A DNA stretch of 64,000 bases from Roseiarcus sp963726105 (GTDB taxonomy: Bacteria > Pseudomonadota > Alphaproteobacteria > Rhizobiales > Beijerinckiaceae): NCBI GenBank assembly GCA_963726105.1, contig CAVSBJ010000026.1:310001-374000 (forward strand), given 5' to 3'. The notes beneath the pieces were generated by a model, which was given only the letters and a program-made list of their open reading frames with translations, was not told the origin of the DNA and made no database searches. The translations under genes and the position numbers were made by a program. Positions 57,799 to 64,000 of this stretch are shown here, one piece after another; the first letter of the stretch is position 1; the number at the start of each line of letters is the position of its first letter.

Positions 57799-58593
57799 TC
57801 AGGCGTTCGTCAAGTTTCGAGGTTTCTCCTTTGCGGGTTTGGCGGCTTTCGCCGAGCTGTTCTTGAAGCGGAAGCTGTCGTTTCCGGTTTCGAGAATGTG
57901 GCAGCGGTGGGTGAGACGATCGAGTAGAGCGGTCGTCATCTTCGGGTCGCCGAACACGGTTGCCCACTCGCCGAAGCTGAGATTGGTTGTGATGATGACG
58001 CTGGCACGCTCGTAGAGCTTGCTCAGCAGATGGAAGAGCAACGCCCCGCCGGAGGCGCTGAACGGCAGGTAGCCAAGCTCGTCGAGGATGACGAGATCGG
58101 AGTGAGTGAGCCGGGCGGCGATCTGTCCTGGCTTGCCCTGAAGCTTCTCTTGTTCGAGAGCATTGACGAGTTCGACGGTGGAGAAGAAGCGGACGCGCTT
58201 GCGATGATGCTCGATCGCCTGGACGCCGATCGCGGTGGCGAGATGCGTCTTGCCCGTGCCGGGGCCGCCGACCAGGACGACATTGTGGGCGTCTTCCAGG
58301 AACTCGCAACGATGGAGTTGACGTGCGAGCGCCTCGTTGACCTCGCTGCTGGCGAAGTCGAAGCCGGCAAGGTCGCGATAGTTCGGAAAGCGGGCGGCTT
58401 TGAGCTGATAAGCCGTTGATCTCACCTCTCGGTCGGCCGTCTCCGCTTTCAGAAGCTGCGACAGGATCGGCACTGCGGCTTCGAAGGCCGGGGAGCCTTG
58501 CTCGGTCAGCTCGCCGACCGCCTGGGCCATGCCGTGCATTTTGAGACTGCGCAGCATGATGACGACGGCGCCAGCGGCGGGATTATGACGCAT
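57799..58593 (-). CDS. istB: IS21 helper ATPase IstB
   Basis: DnaC-like AAA+ ATPase that selects the target and activates IstA. The 264 residues show Walker A VGGPGTGKTHLA, Walker B LVILDELGYLPF and the sensor region SVIITTNLSFGEW. The ATG at 58593 has GGGAGG 6 nt upstream and overlaps istA by 11 nt, as is usual; a longer frame starts at 58623. The product appears intact. Confidence 0.93.
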   Translation of the reverse strand: MRHNPAAGAVVIMLRSLKMHGMAQAVGELTEQGSPAFEAAVPILSQLLKAETADREVRSTAYQLKAARFPNYRDLAGFDFASSEVNEALARQLHRCEFLEDAHNVVLVGGPGTGKTHLATAIGVQAIEHHRKRVRFFSTVELVNALEQEKLQGKPGQIAARLTHSDLVILDELGYLPFSASGGALLFHLLSKLYERASVIITTNLSFGEWATVFGDPKMTTALLDRLTHRCHILETGNDSFRFKNSSAKAAKPAKEKPRNLTNA

Positions 58594-60124
58594 GGCGCGC
58601 CTCCCGGGCTTGGCGCAGCGCATCGTAGCGTTCGACGTTGGCCTGCGGTTCGGTGGTGAGCGTCAAAGCATTAGGCGGCTTCACGGCTGGTGGGTCGATC
58701 GGCTTGCCGTCGATCAATCGGTGCAGCACGTTCAGAATATGCGTCTTCGTCGGCGCGCGAGCCTCCAATGCGAGTTCGACGGCAGTGAGCACGGCCTGCT
58801 CGTCATGCTGGAGGACCAGAGCCAGAATCTCGACCATCTCGCGGTCGCCGCCTGGCGTCTTGAGCATGCGCTGCTGCAGAGCCCGGAAGGCAGGCGGCAG
58901 TTCGACGAAAGGCGCGCCATTGCGCAAGGCTCCGGGCTTGCGTTGAACGACCGCCAGATAGTGCCGCCAGTCGTAAACCGTTGTTGTGCTTTTCTGTTCG
59001 TGGGAGCGGGCAAAAACGCGGCGATGCTCGCACACGACCTGCCCCTCGGCGACGACGACGATGCGCTCGGGATACACCCGCAGGCTGACCGGACGATTGG
59101 CGAACGACGCCGGCACGCTATAGCGATTGCGGTCCAGATGGACCAGGCACGTCGGCGACACGCGCTTGGCGTATTCGACGAAGCCGTCGAACGGGCGCGA
59201 AGGCTGCATCAGATGCTGGACCTCTTCGGCCCAGGCGTCGGCAATCGCGCCAGGATGCGAGGCGTGCGGCGTCTGCTCCCACAGCTCCCTGCATCGCATC
59301 TCCAGCCAGTCGTTCAGCGCCGCCAGGGAGGGGAAGCTGGGCATGGGCTGCCAGAGCCGATGGCGGGCGTCCTGGACGTTCTTCTCGATCTGCCCCTTCT
59401 CCCAACCGGACGCCGGATTGCAGAACTCCGCCTCGAACAGGAAGTGGCTGACCATGGCTGCGAACCGTGCGTTGACCTGGCGGTTCTTGCCGCGCCCGAC
59501 TTTGTCGACCGCAGTGCGCATGTTGTCGTAGATGCCTCGCCGGGGAACGCCGCCCAGCACGCGGAAGGCGTGGTTATGGGCGTCGAACAGCATCTCGTGG
59601 GTCTGCTGCGGGTAGGCCCGGAGGAAGAAGGCGCGGCTGCAGGACAGTTTGAAGTGAGCGACCTGCAGCTTGGTTCGCTCGCCGGCAATGATCGCCCAAT
59701 CTTCCGACCAGTCGAACTGGAACGCCTCGCCCGGCAAAAACGCCAGCGGCACGAACACGCCGCGGCCGCACGTCTTCTGTTCCTGTTGCCGAGCGGCCTT
59801 CCAGTCGCGAGCGAAGGCCGCCACGCGATTGTAGGAGCCGTCGTAACCGAGGGCGGCCAGATCGGCGTGCAATTGCTTGGTCGTCCGCTTCTGCTTGCGG
59901 GACTTCCCCGCCTCCTGCCGCAGCATATGCGACAGCTTGTCGGCGTAAGGGTCCAGCTTGCTCGGGCGGTCAGGGATGTTGAACCTCGGTTCAACGGTGT
60001 CCGAGCGCAGATATTTGCGGACTGTGTTCCTCGACAGCCCCGTGCGCCGCGATATCTCTCGGATCGAGAAATGGTCCCGGTAGTGCCAGCGTCGGATGAC
60101 GCTCAGTAACTCCATGTCGATCAC
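58583..60124 (-). CDS. istA: IS21 transposase IstA
   Basis: DDE transposase of 513 residues. The N-terminal helix-turn-helix reads HFSIREISRRTGLSRNTVRK, and the catalytic residues lie in FQFDWSEDW (D), IYDNMRTAVDK (D) and GQIEKNVQDAR (E). The C-terminal region with RNRYSVPASFANRPVSLRVY is the typical beta-rich Mu-type C domain. No frameshift is seen. It precedes istB on the same strand. Confidence 0.95.
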   Translation of the reverse strand: MIDMELLSVIRRWHYRDHFSIREISRRTGLSRNTVRKYLRSDTVEPRFNIPDRPSKLDPYADKLSHMLRQEAGKSRKQKRTTKQLHADLAALGYDGSYNRVAAFARDWKAARQQEQKTCGRGVFVPLAFLPGEAFQFDWSEDWAIIAGERTKLQVAHFKLSCSRAFFLRAYPQQTHEMLFDAHNHAFRVLGGVPRRGIYDNMRTAVDKVGRGKNRQVNARFAAMVSHFLFEAEFCNPASGWEKGQIEKNVQDARHRLWQPMPSFPSLAALNDWLEMRCRELWEQTPHASHPGAIADAWAEEVQHLMQPSRPFDGFVEYAKRVSPTCLVHLDRNRYSVPASFANRPVSLRVYPERIVVVAEGQVVCEHRRVFARSHEQKSTTTVYDWRHYLAVVQRKPGALRNGAPFVELPPAFRALQQRMLKTPGGDREMVEILALVLQHDEQAVLTAVELALEARAPTKTHILNVLHRLIDGKPIDPPAVKPPNALTLTTEPQANVERYDALRQAREARHAS

Positions 60125-60227
60125 TCCATCGTCCCCCGCCTAGGCCAAGGGGGAAGGGTTCGAACATGGGTCAGTTCTCGGTGGAAAAACCCGTGGCGCC
60201 CGGGTCAGCTCTCAGTGGAAATCAACA

Positions 60228-60602
60228 ATCGGCATCCTTGTCAGTGTCGCGGCGCTGGGTGCCATCCTCTCGGACGTCGCCGGGGAGCGGTTCGTCGCGG
60301 GCGCTGCAAGAACGGGCTTGGCGATGGACGCTGTGCGGGAGGAAGCGACACACGTGACGTCCGGTGATCTAGCCGGACTGCTTGCGGCAGCGCCCGCGGG
60401 GGCACGCGAGGCACTACGTTCAGCCGCTCTTGCGGCATACAGGGCAGGCTTCGCGTCAGCAGCGATAGTCGCCGCTGGTATCGCGTTCATCGCTTGCCTG
60501 CTTGCCTATGGCTTGATCAGCAGCCAGGAGACCGCCCCGGTTCCTCAGCCTCTGCACGCGAAAATGCCGTGCAAGGTAATCGATTGCCGTGACCCTCTTT
60601 GA
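60228..60602 (+). pseudogene. C-terminal fragment of an MFS (DHA2/EmrB-type) transporter
   Basis: Directly from the right end of the IS21 element an open frame of 124 residues runs to a stop at 60602. It begins IGILVSVAALGAILSDVAG and contains AAPAGAREALRSAALAAYRA and a last membrane helix AAIVAAGIAFIACLLAYG, which is the end of a 14-helix drug exporter of the DHA2 type. The first 350 or more residues are not found on the left of the element. The gene is dead. Confidence 0.7.
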
Positions 60603-60638
60603 TCCGCCGAGCGCCGATCCGGAACGCGCCGACACTCG

Positions 60639-61091
60639 GTGGCGGAAGAAGCCGTTGGAAGCGTAGTGAAAGGTTACTGCGAAGCCTGGAACGCTCACGA
60701 CATGAAGGCGCTCGCCGAACTGTTTGTGGATGACGCGCATTGGATAAACATCGTCGAAATGCACTGGCCGGGCAAGCCGGCCGTCGTCGCGGGCCATGCC
60801 GCGTATCATCAGACGTTCTTCCGGACGACAGGCATCGAGATGGGCCACGTGGAGATCAGGGAAATCTCGCCGGACGTCGCCGCCGCCGTCATCTTGCGCA
60901 AGGTCGATCCTTTCACGCCGCCGGATGGAACTGCTCGCCCAAGCAGCGAGGATCATCTGACGCTTATCCTGACGAAGCGCTCGGGGCGCTGGCTCATCGC
61001 TCACGGACACAACACTGTCATCGATCGTGGCGCACAGCGATTCGATCCGGTAAAGAGGGGGTGGCCCGACGGGGCGCCAAAGCCGGCTTGA
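60639..61091 (+). CDS. SnoaL/SgcJ-type DUF4440-like protein
   Basis: A 150-residue NTF2-fold protein with VVKGYCEAWNAHDMKALAEL and FVDDAHWINIVEMHWPGKP, the SgcJ/EcaC pattern. It ends WLIAHGHNTVIDRGAQ. Members have varied or unknown activities. The GTG at 60639 is used; no strong ribosome site is visible and the true start could differ. It follows the MFS remnant by 36 nt, so its original promoter may be lost. Confidence 0.75.
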   Translation: MAEEAVGSVVKGYCEAWNAHDMKALAELFVDDAHWINIVEMHWPGKPAVVAGHAAYHQTFFRTTGIEMGHVEIREISPDVAAAVILRKVDPFTPPDGTARPSSEDHLTLILTKRSGRWLIAHGHNTVIDRGAQRFDPVKRGWPDGAPKPA

Positions 61092-61654
61092 TGAACGGGA
61101 CGCTTGGCGCGGTTCGGCTCGGTTGCGACCGACCCGACCCTGCGCGCCCAGCAATCGTGGGACACGAACTTCCGCTTCGGGTCGCATTCCTTCCGTATCG
61201 GGACTGATGAGGAATGTCGGCTAAGGATCGACTTTGACCCGTTCGCCGCATCGTTTGGCTATGACCGCTATTTGCGCGTTTGAGACATGGGGCGATGTCT
61301 CGTGTCGACGTGAACCGGAAATTGCGGATCGCGGCGATGGACGTCACATTTGGGCGGATAGCGCTCCTACAGGGACCGCCTCGGGAACGACCGCAGTCCG
61401 CGTTATAGCCGCCATTCCATTGCGAGCGCGAAGTACGCTTCACCGCCCAAACCCGACATTGCCGCCGGCGGACGTCCAACCTGCCATGCGGCCGCGCGTG
61501 GTGGCCGTGGGAAACTTCGACGCCAGGCAATTCGAGCCTGATCATTTTCATCCGGAAGCATGTTTCAAGGCGACGACAGGCGACGACGTCGGATAAGATC
61601 ATTGGCAGGTCGGGCGAACTGGCCCTCGCAAAAAACGGTCCCGGGAGGAGCGTC
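61092..61654. other. Intergenic region of about 560 bases
   Basis: No credible gene is seen. Short frames on both strands are Arg-rich. It contains the promoter region of the serine hydrolase, with GGGAGGAG at 61640-61647 as its ribosome site. Nothing else recognisable. Confidence 0.5.
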
Positions 61655-62986
61655 ATGTGTAGGTGGAAAATACTGGCGACGACGGCGCTGGCCGCGATGC
61701 TGGTCGCTGCAACAGCGGTGCTGCCAGTCTCGGCGCGCGAACTCCAGCCTCTCGCCACGGCAACGCCTGAACAGGCCGGCATGTCGGTGGAGCGCCTTGG
61801 GCGCATCACCACAATGCTCAAAAAGGAGATTGCCGACGGCAAGCTGCCGGGTGCGGTGGTCATGGTCGCCCGCAAGGGGAAGATCGTCTATTCGGACGCC
61901 ATCGGCTTCCAAGACAAGGGCGCGGAAGCGCCCATGAAGCTCGATTCGATCTTCCGCATCTATTCAATGACCAAACCGCTTGTCTCGGTAGCGGCCATGA
62001 TGCTGGTCGAAGATGGCGTCATCCAGCTCACCGATCCAGTCTCCAAATTCCTGCCGGCCTTCAAGGACATGCAGGTGAGCGTGGCGACGACAAGCGCCGA
62101 CGGCAGGGTCACTTATTCTAATGTACCGGCTGTGCGGCCAATTACCGTGCAGGACCTCCTGCGGCATACCGCGGGCCTCGCTTATGCGGAAATTACCAAG
62201 AATGAGCCGGTCAAGGCCGCGTATGTCGAAGCCAAATTCTCTCAGCCTGGCGTGATTGAATTCGATTCCCGCGGTATGACGCCGGTCGAACAGGTCGAGC
62301 GCATCGCGAAGGTGCCACTTATTTACCAACCAGGAACGACATGGGAGTACAGCATGGCGGTCGACATTCTCGGCCGTGTTGTGGAGGCTGCGTCGGGCAA
62401 GCGGCTCAGTGTCTTTTTGGATGAGCGCCTGTTCAAGCCGCTGAAGATGGTCGACACGAGCTTCTGGTTGCCCGCGGCCAAGATGCCGCGTCTTGCGCAG
62501 CCTTTTGCTGTCGATCCGGCATCCGGCCAAAAGATCAGCGTGCTCGATGTATCCGCAGAACCAGGCAACGATTCCGGCGGAGCTGGGGCACTCTCGACCG
62601 CGATGGACTATCTGCGGTTCGGGCAGATGCTGCTCAACGGCGGTGAACTCGACGGCGTGCGTGTCATGAGCCGTTCTACCATCAAGCTGATGACGTCGGA
62701 CCATCTCGGCACGCGCATCGCGACGCCTATGCAGCCGGGCGAACTACTGCTCGGAACGCAGGGCTATACATTCGGCCTCGGTTTCATGGTGCGTCAGGGC
62801 GACGGGATCGCAGGTGTGCCGGGTTCCACAGGCGAGTTCATGTGGGGTGGATATGCCGGCACCTTTTTCTGGGTCGATCCCAAGGAAGAGATCGTTGGCG
62901 TCTACATGACACAGGCTCCGAGTCCAATACGCGCCTATTACCGCAAGATGTTCAAGGCGCTCGTCTATCAGGCGCTCGTGGACTGA
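61655..62986 (+). CDS. Exported beta-lactamase-fold serine hydrolase
   Basis: A 443-residue enzyme with a signal peptide (ATTALAAMLVAATAVLPVSA) and the class C beta-lactamase/EstB fold. The nucleophile and lysine are in YSMTK (S104, K107), the tyrosine is in EYSMAVD (Y232), and RHTAGLAY and the C-terminal WGGYAGTFFWVDP are family features. It is likely an esterase or D-Ala-D-Ala-type peptidase in the periplasm. A true beta-lactamase role is unlikely since the YxN motif is replaced by YSM. It stands alone. Confidence 0.88.
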   Translation: MCRWKILATTALAAMLVAATAVLPVSARELQPLATATPEQAGMSVERLGRITTMLKKEIADGKLPGAVVMVARKGKIVYSDAIGFQDKGAEAPMKLDSIFRIYSMTKPLVSVAAMMLVEDGVIQLTDPVSKFLPAFKDMQVSVATTSADGRVTYSNVPAVRPITVQDLLRHTAGLAYAEITKNEPVKAAYVEAKFSQPGVIEFDSRGMTPVEQVERIAKVPLIYQPGTTWEYSMAVDILGRVVEAASGKRLSVFLDERLFKPLKMVDTSFWLPAAKMPRLAQPFAVDPASGQKISVLDVSAEPGNDSGGAGALSTAMDYLRFGQMLLNGGELDGVRVMSRSTIKLMTSDHLGTRIATPMQPGELLLGTQGYTFGLGFMVRQGDGIAGVPGSTGEFMWGGYAGTFFWVDPKEEIVGVYMTQAPSPIRAYYRKMFKALVYQALVD

Positions 62987-63205
62987 AGCCTCGAATGCGC
63001 GGCAACGCTCCCTCGCTGTTCAACCGGCCCTTTCGCGGGCAGAAGGACCTTACGCTCCAGCCTGAAAGGCACGTCTTCGAAGCCGTGAATTAAGCGATTC
63101 CCCTGAGCCGGCCTGCGACACGCGGCTGGCAACCAAACTGGCAACAACTGCGCCTGCCGAGGCCGCTTCACCGGCTGGCCTCGTGTTTGAGGCTTGCCCT
63201 CCGTT

Positions 63206-63349
63206 TCAGAGCTCTGTCTGCTTGTGGCACAGGACCGTTGAGGGGAGACCGGCCGAGCCAAGGGTGGCGACGATGGCCCGCAAGCGCCGCATGTCCTCAG
63301 CGGTCGGACGCTCGAAATTCGCATCTGGCAATGCGGTCACGATCCTCAT
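63206..63349 (-). CDS. 47-residue hypothetical protein in a small operon
   Basis: From an ATG at 63349 a frame of 47 residues (MRIVTALPDANFERP through LCHKQTEL) ends at 63206. It overlaps the stop of the preceding gene as ATGA, which is the main reason to believe it. No family is recognised. Confidence 0.4.
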   Translation of the reverse strand: MRIVTALPDANFERPTAEDMRRLRAIVATLGSAGLPSTVLCHKQTEL

Positions 63350-63588
63350 GTCGGCACCCGCGCCTTTTTTGCTGCGGCGATGATCTGCGCGGCGGTCGCC
63401 TTGGCGTCGATCGGCCCTGGCGCGGGCTGCGGCGGCTGCGGAGCGTCGGGCGCCTCACTCCGGCGACGTCGACCAGCTAAAATTATCGACGCTGCTAGCT
63501 TCTTGGCGTCGATCGCGTCTGGCGCTGATGGCGCGGGCAGCTTGGGCGCCGCCACCGGCGAGAATAGGCGGTACTGGGGCAACGCCAT
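63346..63588 (-). CDS. 80-residue hypothetical protein with an internal repeat
   Basis: The ATG at 63588 is preceded by GGAG 8 nt away. The protein is Ala/Pro-rich and contains two related units, IDAKKLAASIILAGRRRR and IDAKATAAQIIAAAKKAR, joined by a Pro-rich stretch. It begins 2 nt after the stop of the upstream gene. The function is unknown; small stacked genes like these are seen in prophages and genomic islands. Confidence 0.5.
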   Translation of the reverse strand: MALPQYRLFSPVAAPKLPAPSAPDAIDAKKLAASIILAGRRRRSEAPDAPQPPQPAPGPIDAKATAAQIIAAAKKARVPT

Positions 63589-63590
63589 TG

Positions 63591-63863
63591 TCAGGACTCC
63601 TTGTCGTCGCGGCGCGGAAACATGAACAGGTTCAGCCGAGCAGGCGGAGGCGCGGTCCGGGCGGCAATCTCGTCGCGCTTGGCGACACTGCGGTCCAACC
63701 ATGCGGAGGCGCGCTCAGTGTCTACGTAGGTGTCTCCGTCAACGTGCAACTGCCGAACGATCGCCTTCAGGAACCCACGCCAATCTTTCGCCTCGTATTG
63801 CCCGAAACGCTCGTCGGCCAAGGCCATGCCGATCAAGATCAGAGTGAAATCGCCGTCGGACAT
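63591..63863 (-). CDS. Hypothetical protein at the right edge
   Basis: From the ATG at 63863 a 90-residue protein begins SDGDFTLILIGMALADERFG and ends in NLFMFPRRDDKES. It is mixed helix with no recognised family. The frame is open to an ATG at 63998 and beyond the window is unknown; the extra part is Arg/Ser-rich, so the internal start is preferred. It heads a three-gene run with the two smaller genes to its left. Confidence 0.5.
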   Translation of the reverse strand: MSDGDFTLILIGMALADERFGQYEAKDWRGFLKAIVRQLHVDGDTYVDTERASAWLDRSVAKRDEIAARTAPPPARLNLFMFPRRDDKES

Positions 63864-64000
63864 TTCAGCGTCGGCCTCGCCTTCCACGTCGCTGCCATCT
63901 GTTAGCCGGCGCGACGTATCCGACCGGGACCGGCACCGCGGCCCTCGCCTCCGCTTGCGCCCTCGCCCGCTCTCGTTCCTCTCGCTCCAGTCGGTCATAT

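Larger units (their letters stand above)
57728..60227 (-). mobile_element. IS21-family insertion sequence
   Basis: A 2,500-bp element with istA and istB on the minus strand. Its ends start TGT and contain repeated terminal units, as in other IS21 elements: on the left TTTCC-N4-GAGAACTGACCCGG occurs twice (57734-57755 and 57758-57779), and on the right the complement occurs twice (60168-60187 and 60199-60223, the outer copy with GAGAGCTGACCC). The outer units at both ends agree over TGTyGATTTCC and GAGArCTGACCCGGG. No target duplication is visible: CTTGA on the left against ATCGG on the right. The right flank is the tail of an MFS gene, the left is not, so material was lost on one side. Confidence 0.9.

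Noticed and set aside
58592..60109. A 505-residue open frame on the plus strand
   Set aside because: Antisense to the IS21 transposase gene, which has all DDE motifs.
61018..61875. A 285-residue minus-strand frame spanning the gap before the serine hydrolase
   Set aside because: It overlaps the start of the serine hydrolase gene, is Arg/Ser-rich and shows no domain.

Overview
The window looks like a chromosomal piece of a GC-rich alphaproteobacterium, most likely in the order Hyphomicrobiales (Rhizobiales). The pointers are small DUF1127, DUF1236 and DUF6867 proteins, a form II cox (CO-dehydrogenase-like) cluster, a cyanide-insensitive type bd oxidase, and a Liv transporter with alphaproteobacterial gene order. 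A Beijerinckiaceae/Methylocystaceae-type host is possible, but the window does not fix the genus.

Layout. 1-3719: kdp potassium-pump operon on the minus strand (kdpB runs off the left edge). 4146-9769: an EpsD-type peptidyl-prolyl isomerase lipoprotein, an intact IS66 element (terminal repeats plus near-perfect 8-bp target duplication) and a secreted beta-helix protein. 9770-11446: 1.7 kb with no convincing gene. 11447-24577: a 13-kb, one-direction cassette of predicted hydrolases, the most unusual part of the window. It holds a beta-barrel/LysM protein, three paralogous CHAT (caspase-like) proteins, an LCAT-like lipase, a gingipain-like (C25) second caspase-fold protein and a two-HKD phospholipase D-like protein. 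No ATPase, helicase, nuclease or CRISPR accompanies it. 24722-31488: minus-strand housekeeping genes (galT, a frameshifted galK, murJ, a Cys/Met PLP enzyme, a UbiH-type hydroxylase). 31669-32547: a leaderless-looking arsR/SRPBCC pair. 32701-36555: a DUF1236 protein, the cydAB-type oxidase and a CcdA-like protein. 36647-42291: the branched-chain amino-acid transporter livJ-DUF6867-FGMH. 42725-52105: cox operon G-S-L-M-D-E-F with xdhC, a molybdopterin-binding protein and a MocA-type nucleotidyltransferase. 52502-57550: radC, map, a PEP-CTERM remnant, a CinA-like protein, xanthine phosphoribosyltransferase, tRNA-Leu(UAA), a broken sugar-binding protein and a Gfo/Idh oxidoreductase. 57728-60227: an IS21-family element that has cut an MFS transporter down to its C-terminus. 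60639-64000: a SnoaL-like protein, a beta-lactamase-fold serine hydrolase and a compact operon of small unknown genes at the right edge.

How the genes work together. The hydrolase cassette combines three kinds of caspase-fold protease with two lipid-directed enzymes. A reasonable inference is a regulated self-destructive or anti-parasite system in which sensing by the CHAT proteins unleashes lipase and PLD activity on membranes. This is inference only. The cassette lies beside an IS66 copy and a gene-poor stretch, one CHAT gene is far more AT-rich than its paralogs, and two near-identical 16-bp Crp-like palindromes lie before its first gene and before its lipase. The cox cluster is a complete form II molybdo-hydroxylase operon (active-site loop AYRGAGR, not the AYxCSFR of true CO dehydrogenase) with its own cofactor-maturation genes. 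The EpsD isomerase and a decayed PEP-CTERM tail 50 kb apart hint that the lineage has, or had, an exosortase/exopolysaccharide system.
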